Below, one piece after another: positions 1 to 10,886 of a stretch of DNA of 64,000 nt. Positions within the stretch are counted from its first letter, which is position 1. Every line of letters begins with the position of its first letter. Under the pieces are notes generated by a model, which searched no databases, was not told the DNA's origin, and saw only the letters and a list, made by a program, of their open reading frames with translations. Position numbers and translations under genes: made by a program. Source of the stretch: Aspidiotus rigidus (taxonomy: Eukaryota; Arthropoda; Insecta; Hemiptera; Diaspididae); contig JAVHKY010000013.1 in the NCBI GenBank assembly GCA_035079385.1, forward strand, positions 13,576,001-13,640,000, given 5' to 3'.

Positions 1-2
1 CT

Positions 3-1385
3 ACTAGTTGGGGTGGTGACCCAGTAATATTAACGCTATTCTATAAGGCAATAATCCGCTCTAAACTAGACTATGGCTCTACACTTTACGGTTCCGCTAG
101 CAAAATTCATCTGAACAAACTTGAGACCTTTCAAAACAAATGTATTCGTCTTATAATAGGAGCCCTAAACTCCCCTCCCACCCCAGCTCTCTGCGCAGAA
201 ACTGGTATAATGCCTCTTCATTATCGGCGAAACTATCTTATCACATATCATAACTCAATACTCACTGAGAATATCTCATACCTCCTTCACCATTGGAGAT
301 TTGTCTTTTGGCGACTTCCTCTAATGTACAAAAGAGCTATCATTATCTTTCGGTTTCAGAACATCATAATTAATATTCCATCCTACCACCTCTCGTCCTT
401 CTCATTTCAGGAACTTTTTAAACATATGAAAATTCATAAACTTCCCAAAAATCCGAACTTTACTTCTCAAGAACTTTTCGAATCGTACATCCAACAACAC
501 TTTCCTCTACAGACGCAGATTTTCACAGACGGCTCTAAGGATCATGAAGGCGTCGGTATGGCCTTCTGGATCCCTTCAATGCTTCTTCATTGCTCTCTTG
601 CATTACCACCTTTCTCATCCATTTTTCATGCAGAACAGATGGCCATTTTCCAAGCTCTTTATTATATCAAACAAAACTTTCCAAATGGGACATTTTCTAA
701 TAATTTCTGATTCTCTCTCCGCTCTTCAATCTCTTTCTTCCGTTCCGTTTCGCATAAATCCATCCTTAGCTCTATCAATTATATCCTTAATCCATTCTCT
801 CTCCCCATCAAAATTGATTTCCTCTGGATCCCCGCACATGCGGGAATTACTAACAATGAAATTACAGACGAGAAAGCTAAATTAGCACGTCTATCTCAGG
901 TCTCATCAAACCTTCTTCCCATGTCAGAATTGTATTCGCTCACTAGACGCTCCACACGGGATGACTGGTCTCTAAACTATTCAAATTCATTTAACAATCA
1001 AAATTCTCACTATTTACTTGTGCAAACCTTTCTTCCGACATCTCCTTGGTTTCAGAAATTTCACATCTCTCGTTCTCTCATTGTCAAAATCAGCCGTCTT
1101 CGCTTCGGACATAATCGTCTTCCTGTCCACCTCAAACGCATAAATCTCATAGAATCTGACGCATGCTTCTTCCATCCAGATAACCCTTTAAAAGCCGACA
1201 TCAACCACTACTTTTTTGAATGCTCAGAATTACCAAATTTAAGACAAAAACTCTATTCAGAATGTATGAATTTAAATTTTCCAACCCCTCTCCGAGCTAT
1301 TGACCTTCTCTCATCCGAAGAATTATCCATTTTCCCTCATATCTTTCATTTCCTTAAACATCTTCCGGAATCCATCACAATTTGA
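3..1385 (+). pseudogene. LINE ORF2 fragment: RT C-terminus, RNase H and Cys/His tail, frameshifted
   Basis: The frame starting at base 3 runs in from outside the window and is open to 710. It carries the RT tail (SKLDYGSTLYGSA near 70-110) and the start of RNase H (FTDGSK near 520-540; HAEQ near 628). The RNase H continues in the +1 frame from about 690 (ISDSLSAL) and returns to the original frame by about 810 (WIPAHAGITNNEITD, the last RNase H motif). The frame then stays open to TGA at 1383-1385 through a Cys/His segment (CFFHPDNP...HYFFEC). There are thus two compensating indels around the middle of RNase H. All four acidic or histidine motif blocks of RNase H can be found, so the decay is fairly recent. 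The product acted as an integrase/polymerase of the element, not in host physiology. Confidence 0.85.
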
Positions 1386-1674
1386 CAATTCATAACAAAT
1401 TTGTTAAACGAGGTAAGGCCTAGTTGCCATCCTCCAACACCCTGTTTTTTTTTTGTTTTTTTTTCTTTATTTATTATCATTATTATTTGTATTTTTGTTT
1501 TTTTTTTTTTTTTTTCTTCTCTTCCTTCTAAATTTCTGTAATTTTGTTTTTCTCTTCCTTGTTTTGTAATGTTTCTCTTTTTATCTTCATCTTTATTTTT
1601 TATTTTGTTTATTTGTTTATTTTTTTTTATTATTTTCACAATAAAGGGCGTATTAAAAAAAAAAAAAAAAAAAA
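1386..1674 (+). other. LINE 3' UTR with polyadenylation signal and poly(A) tail
   Basis: T-rich low-complexity sequence follows the ORF stop and ends in AATAAA (1640-1645), ten bases, and about 20 A residues. This marks the 3' junction of the LINE insertion. The sequence after about 1675 is unrelated. Confidence 0.8.
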
Positions 1675-1679
1675 CTTGA

Positions 1680-2945
1680 AGACATATACTCTTCCCTCAC
1701 ATTATTAACCCGTGACGTTCTCTCCTTAACCTTGGTGACGTCATGAAGCCGTGGTGTCATTCCCTGTGACATCATTAACCCTAATCTTGACAACTTTGTC
1801 ATCCCCTGACGTCACCGTACGTCATTACTGCTCGACGTCATCACCCCAACTTTGGAACATTTATTCCTTTGTTACATCGTCAACCTCAACATTTGTGACG
1901 TCATTATTAAACCCAGCTTTGACGACGTCATCAGCCCTAACTTTGAGACATGTAGACTTTTGTGACATCATCAACCTCAACCTTTATAAGTTCATCAACC
2001 CGGGACGAAACATATTTTATCACCCTGTGACGATTTTTAGTTCCGTCATCTCCCCCTCCCCCCAGACTATGAACCTCAACATTAATGACCGTCATCAATC
2101 GCGTTACAGTAGCCTATGACCATGTTTCTGACGTCGATCAAACATAACCTTAAGACATGAACACTTTTCTTGCGTCATTAACCCAGAGTGTCCTCACCCT
2201 CAACTTTGGTGATGCCATCAAATCAAGATGTCATTACCCCGTGAACTTATTGAGCCCAGTCCTAACGACGACATCAGCTCTAACTTTGGGACATGTGGAC
2301 TTTCGTCACATTATCAACCTCAACCTTAATAACTTCATCAACCAGTGACGTCATCAGCAGCGTTACATATTTTATGTGAAACATCAACCTGTAACGTTTT
2401 TTAGTGACGTCACCACCCCTAACTTTGAGACATTCACGCTTTTGTTACATCATAAATCTCATTAGTGACGTCATCAACCCATGATATCACTATTTTATGT
2501 GAAACGTTACCCTGTGATTATGTTTCTGATGTCATTAAACATAACCTTAAGAAATGAACACTTTCCGTATGTCATGAACCCGGGGGGTCCTCACCCTTAA
2601 CTTTGGTGACGTCATCAAACTAAGACGTCATTTCCCCGTGATCTCATTAAGCCCATCACCCTAACTTTGGAACATAATTATGGACTATTTTAAACCTTAA
2701 TCTTAATATATAAAGTCAGCAACCCGTGACGTCATCACCAGAGTTACATACTTTGTATGAAACAGCACCTTGCGACGATTCTTCAGTGACGTCATCCCAA
2801 ACTCGGAGATACGTTCACTCTCCTCATGTCCGTAACCCGTGCCGAACTTGGTAACGTCATCAAATCGCGATGTTATTACCCCGTGAGATCATCAAACCCA
2901 ACCCCAAGACTATACACTTTTGTGACGTCATCACTGTCTTACATT
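1680..2945. repeat. Degenerate repeat dense in TGACGTCA (CRE-type palindrome)
   Basis: The phrase GTGACGTCATCAACCC and close variants recur more than ten times. They alternate with CCTAACTTTGRGACAT, CATCAACCTCAACCTT and TTTTATGTGAAACRT phrases. Comparing the block near 1915 with that near 2258 suggests a diverged unit of roughly 340 bp, but spacing is irregular. No coding sequence is supportable; open frames here come from the repeat. The 8-mer TGACGTCA is the cAMP-response-element palindrome. Whether these copies bind any factor is unknown. Confidence 0.75.
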
Positions 2946-2956
2946 TTTTTGTAAAA

Positions 2957-3420
2957 ACATTTTTGCGGGTATATGAAAGGACATATCCACGTCAAAAACC
3001 AAAGAACAGGTTCCCTGCTAAACGTTTAAAATTCTTTGAACCGGTCATTCAAGAGGGGCGTCAGCAGTCAGATGGGTCGTATTCAAATTGAGTAGCGCTA
3101 GCGTTGTATCGAAAAAATTGGCGTTTCGCAATGAAAACTGATTTCTGTTACTCCCAAAAACCAGGGTTGGGATAGTTGGATACCCAGAGATTCAATTTTC
3201 GATATTTTCTGAGTAACGAGCCAAAAACAAAGAGAAGAATATTTGTGGAGGCGTGATATGTTCTTTCAAAAGCTACTTCTTTCATCAAAATTCCAACAAT
3301 TTTGTTTCTCCTCGTTAGAATTGCACCCTGGTTTCTTTAATCTATTGGAAGACTGAATATTGGATGGAAACGTGAGGTTCGAAGCAGCTAGTTTCTGTGT
3401 TATTCTATCAAGCTAATAAC
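2957..3420 (+). repeat. Dispersed repeat family A, copy 1
   Basis: Begins near the GGACATATCCACGTCAAAAA phrase. It contains AAGAACAGGTTCCCTGCTAAA, CGCTAGCGTTGTATCGAAAA, CCAGGGTTGGGATAGTTGG and GCACCCTGGTTTCT in that order. The same order is found on the minus strand at 6181-6800 and 9000-9430 and on the plus strand at 25031-25420. It has no coding capacity, so a non-autonomous transposon is the likely explanation. Boundaries are approximate. Confidence 0.65.
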
Positions 3421-6180
3421 TAAATGAGTTGTAATTATTATGGTAACAAGCCTTCTTCAGAAAAATTGTCGCAAGTCGTACATAAAAATTTTTAAATCAT
3501 CGAGAGTCATTTTCGACTATCGATAGTCATGTGGAGTGAACTTCTTTAGTCAGTATACACATAAAAGTTATCCAAACAGAAATGACTCCCTCAAGACGCA
3601 TGATCGAAATCTAGTTTCCAATAGAAAAAGAATCTCTTGAAATCGCGCGTAGGCGTGGTCAAAACTCTGAATCTCGAAGTTGTACAATTAGACGAGAGGG
3701 TATCTTTTTTCTACTGTTTGACAAATCTCCGGCTCTTAGGAGAAAGCTGCCCTTGCATCAGTGTATTGAACGTATTTCCTGGAGTAACCCGTTCGCTCTA
3801 ATTATATCGAAAGCACTACTTTTTTCTTCCTCGCTTATCAATTTCTGGGAATTCGCGATAATTCAACGAAAAAGGCTCCTCCAAAACAAGACAGTTAAAC
3901 CATCCACCCTTAAAGACTACGAGTATCACAAATAAACAAATATCACCACGAGAAATTTTATAAGAGAAAAAAAAAAGATTGAATTATGAAAAAAGAATTA
4001 CGCACATTCATTTCTTCCTGCGCCTATAGGACAAAACGAAAGGTTTCACATAAACGGCGCGTATTTTTTTTCCCCCATAACAATGAGTTTCGCAACCACT
4101 CGACCTTTCGTCGTCACTCGTCGCGCTAATATTCAAGGTACCCCGCTTAGGCAACTTTATCAACAATATAATCCGCGGCAAATGTTGGCAATTTCGCGTT
4201 CACCCACGGCACACCTCTCGTACCACTAGAATGAATATCGTATCGCTAAGGAAAATATAGGTCTATCTCCGAGGTAAGCTGGTTGAAGTTGATATAGTTA
4301 TTCTAATTTATTTATGCTACCTTATAGTTCTCGTAGCGTATTCGATTGCGACCAAGAATCACTAGAAAGGAGTCTCTTATCGACCCTTCGCGCTCGTGAC
4401 GGTATCGTGTAGTATGGATGAAACGACTATTCGAGTCAGCTGTTTCGATGCCGAGGAATTGGCCGGTTGTAATTCGGTAACCGTTATTATTTAGATGCAA
4501 ATGAAAATAGCGTCTATGTCGTTCATTAAACCATACCAACTGCTTGCTCGAGAAGGACGAAATTATGCGGATTAGTGTTCTTCGGTAATCTGATTAATAA
4601 ATTTGCGTATATACCTTATATGGTTGTAGTATCGCTGTGTGTTTGTTGCTTTGAGAATGGACAAATTAGCGCATTATACTGTACGCCATCTCCTTTCAGA
4701 GCGCGAGAAAAATTTTGTAGGGATGTCGAGACGTCGCACCGATACCGAGAAAGAGAGTTACATACAAAATATCATACAATAACTCTCTCGCCGCTATTCA
4801 TGCATAAATATTTATGACTTTCCTGTTATTAGGTTTTTCCCTGTAGGGAAAATCAAAAACTGTACGTATAAAACGTATACGTGTAGAATCCGGGCAATTC
4901 ACGCCGCATATATATCAATACTGTACACGATATTTGACGCGGTAATTAACAGTGTGGAATTAATGCGCGTCAGATTTTCAATTTCAAATTTATTCATTCA
5001 GAACTGATTATGAACAGTTTTGTCGTCCATATACAGTGAATGGGTTACGTTGTGGGATATTGAAGTTTAAGCACCATGAACCCCGGCGAGCAGGCGATGA
5101 AGAGGAGCAAGAACAATTCATGGATAGAACGGTCACCATTCTTACGAGATGATACGGTCATTAATGAAAATTGCTACAATATTTCGTTTTAGGCAATATT
5201 AGAGGCGCTCGCTTTTGGATCTCGAAACACTCATGGTTTTGTCGCCATCGACGATTACACTAGCACGCTCCCACATTAGGTGCTTTCTAAATAATCGGCT
5301 CGTTAAGATTGGACAAGGTGTACAAAGCGATAAAATTTCATTAGGAAATAATTTAATAAGGCGCACAGCCTAAGGGTGCTAAAATCGAGTTTATAATTAT
5401 GATTTGATACAACAGAGCGGTATCGTACAAGAATTTTGAACGTCCTAGGTTTTCGATACACTTCGGTTGGCACGGAAGTATATTTTTTACCCATGATCGG
5501 CCAATTCAAAAAAGAAAGAAGCAATCTGAGCCACAATACGTGTATTAATGGACTCTGATCACGGACCTACTGGATCCTCAAAAGTAGGCTTCATTCTTCA
5601 ACTTCGAAATTATTCATACGAGACCAAAAGTGTTCAGTCAATTATTCTATCAAGCTTCCCTCGAAGTTGTTACGCCTTTCTGTTATCCGAGTCCCTATGT
5701 TCTGATGAAATGAATATTGATTAGCGAAAAAATTCGCAAAAATTAACGACAAAAAATGAAGAATCAAATTCTTCGCAATTGCATTTTAATTGTTCAAATC
5801 GCGATTCTTTTGAAAGAGAAGATAATCTCTGCACGGAAAACAATTCTCTTTATATCGAGATTCTTTTTCACCAAACGTAGTACAAAAAGTTCGAAACAAA
5901 CAGTAAAGATGGCAGTATAGGTTTCATTACTTGGCCATGAATTTTCGTTCAATAATTCATTTCTTGTGTAGAAGATGATTCTGAAAATTGAGATTTCCGC
6001 AAAAATTTGGTGCGCCTAATAAGAAACAAAAAGTTTAATGTTTGATGAAAGGATATGAAAGATCATTCGCTGAATAAAATAGAGGTGAATTCATTGGAAA
6101 TAGAGCGAGAAAACGAGAAAATGAGAAAACTGTTTTACTGATAGAAACCTGGGAAATTGGTTATTCAGACTGTTGACCGC
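3421..6180. other. Unique AT-rich stretch between two inverted family A copies; no gene seen
   Basis: Open frames here are short (under 80 codons), lack recognisable motifs and do not connect through convincing splice sites. From 4080 to 5600 the sequence is non-repetitive, with many TACG/CGTA words. It could be intronic or regulatory. Nothing specific can be supported. Confidence 0.5.
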
Positions 6181-6890
6181 TGGTGTCTTTACTGTTTTGA
6201 GCCTCACGTTTTCATCCAACATTTAATCTGATGCTTTCGTTGGATTATTGATACAGAAACCAGGGTGCGATGCTAAAAGAAAGAACGAAGTTGTTTGAAT
6301 TCTGATGGAAGAAGTATCAGCTGACACTTTCAAATCATTCTTGGTTCCTCAAACGCAAAATCGAATTTGTACCCTTGAAGGTGAATATTGTAAAACTAGG
6401 TCACCCTCACCGATTGATACAAACTTTTCTTCACCGAAAATAGTTTTTACTCCCAACGGATAAATCTTGCACTTTTGGTTTAAAATTGTAAATCTGAAAA
6501 AATTAAGCTTTGGATTTCAACTTCAGAAAGCTATTTTTGCCTTTAGCCTTTAGCTTTTGGGTATTTTGAAGAAAAGCATCAGGTTTTGACTTACACTTAC
6601 ACCCTTGGAGAATATGGCGTAGGCTCTAGCTTTCGCCTTTAAGATATGCTTCGACTTATAGCTTTTGGCTAGCTATCACTCACTGGTTTTGGCTTGTTTT
6701 TGAGATATTTTAAAACATATCAATATCAAAAATTGAAATGCCGTAATGTTGTTATGCATCCAACTATCCAACCTTTATTTCGGGAGTCACGGGAATGAGC
6801 CACTCGCTGTGTAATCCAGTGGTGGCGAAAGTACGGCGCGCGGAAAGATTCTATACAGCCCACCGGCACGTAACAAGGAAAAAATTAGAA
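6181..6890 (-). repeat. Dispersed repeat family A, copy 2 (inverted relative to copy 1)
   Basis: Reverse-complementing 6745-6790 gives GGTTGGATAGTTGGAT followed by a TTTTGATATT phrase. Reverse-complementing 6180-6310 gives GCATCGCACCCTGGTTTCTG and GGATGAAAACGTGAGGCTC. Both match copy 1 at 3170-3400 in the same order. Between 6480 and 6690 lies a degenerate CTTTAGCTTTTGG word repeat. The copy abuts the palindrome at 6891. Confidence 0.65.
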
Positions 6891-6913
6891 GCCATTGCAG
6901 ACGTTGCAATGGC
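6891..6913. repeat. GCCATTGCA palindrome, copy 1 of 4
   Basis: Nine-base arms GCCATTGCA and TGCAATGGC are perfect and are separated by five bases. Related copies lie at 23142-23162, 36331-36353 and 38585-38605. In each case the sequence beyond the TGCAATGGC arm, in one orientation or the other, reads AGCG(G)GGA. This marks a shared element end. Confidence 0.75.
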
Positions 6914-6927
6914 AGCGGGGAACCCGC
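6914..6927 (+). repeat. AGCGGGGAACCCGC box, left partner of inverted pair around the 45-bp array
   Basis: The same 14 bases occur in reverse complement at 8711-8725 on the far side of the tandem array. The array may therefore be internal to an element that ends in these boxes. The box itself is nearly self-complementary. Confidence 0.55.
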
Positions 6928-7015
6928 AATTCCTTAACTCGACCTCTCAGGTGGTGTGGAACTGAGTTGATAATCTTGTCATATAATTCAAATCGAAATT
7001 ATCATTCTACATTCC

Positions 7016-8632
7016 CTCCTATCATATATAGCTCGAGAGTCGAAATTCTTCCAAGTCCCCCTTCTATCATATATAGCTCGGAAGTCACAATTCTTCCAAG
7101 TCCCCCTCCTATCATATATAGTTCGAGGCTCGAAATTCTTCTAAGTCCCCCTCCTACCATATGTAGCTCGAGACTCGAAATTCTTCTAAATCTTTTAAGT
7201 CCCCCTCCTATCATATATAGCTCGAGAGTCGAAATTCTTCCAAGTCCCCCTTCTATCATATATAGCTCGGAAGTCACAATTCTTCCAAGTCCCCCTCCTA
7301 TCATATATAGCTCGAGTCTCAAGATTTTTCCAAGTTTCTGGTTGGACGGCGGACGGCAGCTCGAAAGTCAAAATTCTTCGAAGTCCCCCCCCCCTCCCCC
7401 TATTATATATAGCTCGAGTCTCAAAATTTTTCTAAGTTTTTGGTTGGACGGCGGACGGTAGCTCGAAAGTCAAAATTCTTCCAAGTCCCCCCCCCCTATT
7501 ATATATAGCTCGAGACTTGAAATTCTTCCAAGTCCCCCTCCTATCATATATAGCTCGAGACTCGAAATTCTTTTAAATCTTCTAAGTCCCCCCCCCCCTA
7601 TCATATATAGCTCGAAAGTCACGATTCTTCCAAGTCCCCCTCCTATCATATATATCTCAAGACTTGAAATTCTTCCAAGTCCCCCTTCTATCATATATAT
7701 CTCAAGACTTGAAATTCTTCCAAGTCCCCCTTCTATCATATATAGCTCGAGTCTCAAAATTTTTACAAGTTTTTGGTTGGACGGCGGACGGTAGCTCGAA
7801 AGTCAAAATTCTTCCAAGTCCCCCCCCCCCTTTTATATATAGCTCGAGACTTGAAATTCTTCTAAGTCCCCCTCCTATCATACATTATAGCTCGAGACTT
7901 GAAATTCTTCTAAGTCCCCCTCCCATCATATATAGCTCGAGACTCAAAATTCTTCTAAGTCCCACTCCTATCATACATTATAGCTCGAGACTTGAAATTC
8001 TTCTAAGTCCCCCTCCTATCATACATTATAGCTCGAGACTTGAAATTCTTGTAAGTCCCCCTCTCATCATATATAGCTCGAGACTCAAAATTCTTCTAAG
8101 TCCCCCTCCTATCATATATAGCTTAAGACTCGAAATTCTTCTAAGTCCCCCTCCTATCATATATAGCTCGAGTCTCAAAATTTTTCTAAGTTTTTGGTTG
8201 GACGGCGGACGGTGGCTCGAAAGTCAAAATTCTTCCAAGTCGCCCCCCCCCCCTATTATATATAGCTCGAGACTTGAAATTCTTCTAAGTCCCCCTCCTA
8301 TCATATATAGCTCGAGACTCAAAATTCTTTTAAATCTTCCAAGTCCCCCCCCCCCCTATCATATATAGCTCGAAAGTCACGATTCTTCCAAGTCCCCCTC
8401 CTATCATATATATCTCAAGACTTGAAATTCTTCCAAGTCCCCCTTCTATCATATATAGCTCGAGTCTCAAAATTTTTACAAGTTTTTGGTTGGACGGCGG
8501 ACGGTAGCTCGAAAGTCAAAATTCTTCCAAGTCCCCCCCCCCCTATTATATATAGCTCGAGACTTGAAATTCTTCTAAGTCCCCCTCCTATCATACATTA
8601 TAGCTCGAGACTCAAAATTCTTCCAAGTCCCG
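7016..8632. repeat. 45-bp tandem repeat array (TATCATATATAGCTCGAG unit)
   Basis: The unit reads roughly ATCATATATAGCTCGAGAGT then CGAAATTCTTCCAAGTCCCCCTCCT, and units begin 45 bases apart (for example 7021, 7066, 7111). Interspersed blocks carry GGTTGGACGGCGGACGG (near 7340, 7450, 7775, 8200, 8490). The block 7560-7860 is repeated with little change at about 8315-8570, so the array has grown by segmental duplication. Because 45 is a multiple of three, long open frames run on both strands, with 15-residue repeats such as IIYSSRVEILPSPPS forward and LELYMIGGGLGRIST in reverse. I treat these as by-products of the period, not genes. C-tracts of 8-12 bases occur at several unit junctions. Confidence 0.9.
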
Positions 8633-8633
8633 T

Positions 8634-8650
8634 AACCTAACCTAACCTTA
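8634..8650. repeat. Short interstitial CCTAA (TTAGG-type) telomere motif
   Basis: The string around 8634-8650 reads TAACCTAACCTAACCTTAGG, about three units of the canonical arthropod telomere repeat. It sits at the end of the 45-bp array. It is too short to be a telomere and may be chance or a relic of break repair. It is mild support for an arthropod origin. Confidence 0.4.
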
Positions 8651-8710
8651 GGATACTAACTTCGCGGACGCGGACGTTTTCTGAGGATGTAATCTCCAAA
8701 CAAAATGGAT

Positions 8711-8725
8711 AGCGGGTTCCCCGCT
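8711..8725 (-). repeat. AGCGGGGAACCCGC box, right partner of inverted pair
   Basis: Reads AGCGGGTTCCCCGCT on the plus strand, the reverse complement of the box at 6914-6927. It is followed by an A-tract of 13 bases. See the finding on boundaries of the 45-bp array. Confidence 0.55.
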
Positions 8726-8793
8726 AAAAAAAAAAAAATCGAAATAGCATGAAACTTACACGAATCCGTTCCTTTAAGTTACGGCTATCCATA

Positions 8794-8839
8794 CTAAACA
8801 ATAAAGAGGAATACTCCGACGTTCCTCTTTATTGTTTAG
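8794..8839. repeat. Perfect 18-bp hairpin
   Basis: CTAAACAATAAAGAGGAA (8794-8811) is followed by ten bases and then its exact reverse complement (8822-8839). The same phrase ATGAAACTT occurs on both sides (8749 and 8841), so a tiny inverted or duplicated element is possible. No T-tract or gene end is associated with it. Confidence 0.75.
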
Positions 8840-8999
8840 CATGAAACTTGATAATGAAGGACTGAAAATACGTAAAAAGAAATACAAATTTTGTAAACGC
8901 ATTTTTTTTTGACCCTCACAATTTTTTTTTGCATTTCATCCGGCCCTCGTCTTGAAAAGTTTCGCCACCACTGCTGTAGTCCGATTTTTTTTTTCTTTG

Positions 9000-9430
9000 A
9001 TACAACGCTAGCACTATTCAATTTAAATTACGGATGCTCGAGAACTGGTAATATGGACAACTATTCTGCTTGTAGCGTACTGCCAGCTGACGGCTTCTCT
9101 ACTGACTTAATTTTCAGTAATGAAGACTCGACGGCGCGACTAGTGGCTCGATGTCTATTTTGATAATCAAAATCACACAGAGTCACTAGCCACGCTGTCC
9201 AGTTTTGGTTTACTAAAAATACAGTCCGTTGAGAAGCCATCAGCTTGCAGTAATTGTTATCGTACAAACAAACTGGTTGTTCATTTTACCCACTCTCGAG
9301 CCTCCTTGTTTAAATACGGGTAGTCTGGCTGCTGGCGCTCCTTGCGGATGATCGGCCCAAAGAAGACGGGACTTTCAGTAGGAAACCTGTTCTTTAGTTT
9401 TTGACGTGGATACTTTGACTGTACATAATA
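9000..9430 (-). repeat. Dispersed repeat family A, copy 3 (minus strand)
   Basis: On the minus strand the order is AGTATCCACGTCAAAAACT, AAGAACAGGTTTCCTACTGAA, a GCCAGCAGCCAGAC phrase, and then AGTGCTAGCGTTGTATCAAAG. This corresponds to 2990-3110 of copy 1. It carries an extra internal segment (about 9060-9290) not seen in copy 1. Confidence 0.55.
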
Positions 9431-10628
9431 ATAATAATAGATAAAGCCATATGGGGGGGGGGGGATTTTGTAATAATGCGCCATTTTGTTTGTAAAAAAA
9501 AAATCTTTGTTTTGCCCAACAAAGGGCAACTGTGAACGTTTGATACAAAAAAAATATATTCCCATTATCAATCAATAACTCAAAAAATATTGCTACTGTT
9601 GTAAAATCTAAGAGAGTATAATTTATTTTATGTAGATGTCTATTCCAGAAAATTGATCGAACCAATCTTGAGTAATCTCTGATTAAAAAATACAAATTTT
9701 ATACAGGTTTGTTATATAGACATGATTTCCTTTTGCAAACATTATAGCGCATTATTCTAGTTACTGTATTTAATACAAATTGGACCAGCAGCGCGTTATT
9801 GGCAAACGGCATGACACAGAGGCGATAAAACTTGGACAAGAGCGCGCTGCAAAATGAACGGTGCGGGTAAGAGAGGGAAAAATGAAATGGTTATCATGAT
9901 TGCGCACTTCCGAAGGGAAAACCTGTACTCTTCAGAATGAAAAACAAAGGTCAGTGAAGAGTTTTGTCGGTCCTAATTGATTGGAGTCAATTATTTAGAA
10001 CTATTTGAAGAAAGTTAAGGCTAAACTTTCTTTCAACAAAACATTCTAATTCATGAAAATGAAATATAATTTTGCTGTAGTGTAATGGTAAATTGTACAA
10101 GATCATCCTACCAATACTTGGAACTCCAAGATTTATCACCTATGAAGGAGCAAAGTTTAGACAAGTGACGTCACAAGCTCCACATCCGTTTACCTCAATG
10201 TACCCTATAGACTACTCAAAATATTATCAATCTTACCCTATATTACCAACTCGGATTGTAAACAAAAAAATATTTCATAAGAAGTACACAGGAACGTTTT
10301 GACCTTACATTTAGATTTGAAAACAAGAAATAAAAAAAGGACCACAGATGTACTTTCAAATACTTGAGAACTTCCTTATTCTGAATATAAACATAATTGT
10401 AATTGCTCATTTAAGTTCGATTTCTTAATTTGAACGCATGATTGAAATGTTCCGGTGTATTTCTATGGGAATTGATAACCTGATAGATCGGCAAACAATT
10501 CAAGGATTTTGAAGTGTGTCCCCGCGTTGTTCTGGGGAGTTTGCAATGAGTGACGCAATGTTAACTGAGTCTATTAGACCTACTGCTTGGTTGCAGCCTA
10601 ATGCTATCGCTTTTACATACGAGTATTT
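9431..10628. other. Unique stretch, no gene seen
   Basis: Holds a G-run near 9455-9464 and AT-rich sequence. One open frame (10093-10302) is not supported by any motif or splice signal. Confidence 0.4.
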
Positions 10629-10886
10629 GTGATGCAATCTGCAAAACCATACCATAAGTCGCACTGGTGGGACCATCCTATGTTCAACTCGCCTCGGAAT
10701 ATAGCGATATCAACATGCAGTTAACCAAAATGATTTCTTTTGAGTAACATCGTTACGCAAATATTCGGCAAACAACACGAAGATATTTGTGTTTATAGCA
10801 TGTGTAGTTGCGTATTGTGAAGGTCGGTTTTACACAGGGGGGTCCCGCCAGCGCGACTTATGGTATGGTTTTACAGATCGCATCAC
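10629..10886. mobile_element. MITE-like element with ~50-bp terminal inverted repeats
   Basis: 10629-10678 begins GTGATGCAATCTGCAAAACC. It matches the reverse complement of 10837-10886 (GTGATGCGATCTGTAAAACC) at about 43 of 50 positions. About 158 bp of non-coding sequence lies between the arms. Flanks ATTT on both sides could be a target duplication but are too simple to rely on. The superfamily is not assigned. Confidence 0.65.

Larger units (their letters stand above)
1..1674 (+). mobile_element. 3' portion of a Jockey-like LINE (non-LTR retrotransposon)
   Basis: The 5' part lies outside the window. In order the segment holds the C-terminal end of reverse transcriptase, an RNase H domain, a Cys/His C-terminal region, a T-rich 3' untranslated stretch, AATAAA at 1640-1645 and a poly(A) tail at about 1655-1674. 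A poly(A) end with no LTR is the signature of a target-primed non-LTR retrotransposon. The family (Jockey/CR1 type) is inferred from the RT C-terminal block and the presence of RNase H. The reading frame is broken, so this copy cannot be active. A second fragment of a similar element lies at 63330-63714. Confidence 0.85.

Noticed and set aside
6895..8640. Six long ORFs on both strands
   Set aside because: They are produced by the 45-bp period; both strands and several registers are open for the same reason. No start context or domain supports a gene.
8634..8650. Telomere or telomere fusion
   Set aside because: Only about three TTAGG-type units; too short to support more than a motif note.
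10078..10100. tRNA-like start (GTAGTGTAATGGTAAA)
   Set aside because: No T-arm or acceptor-stem complement follows.
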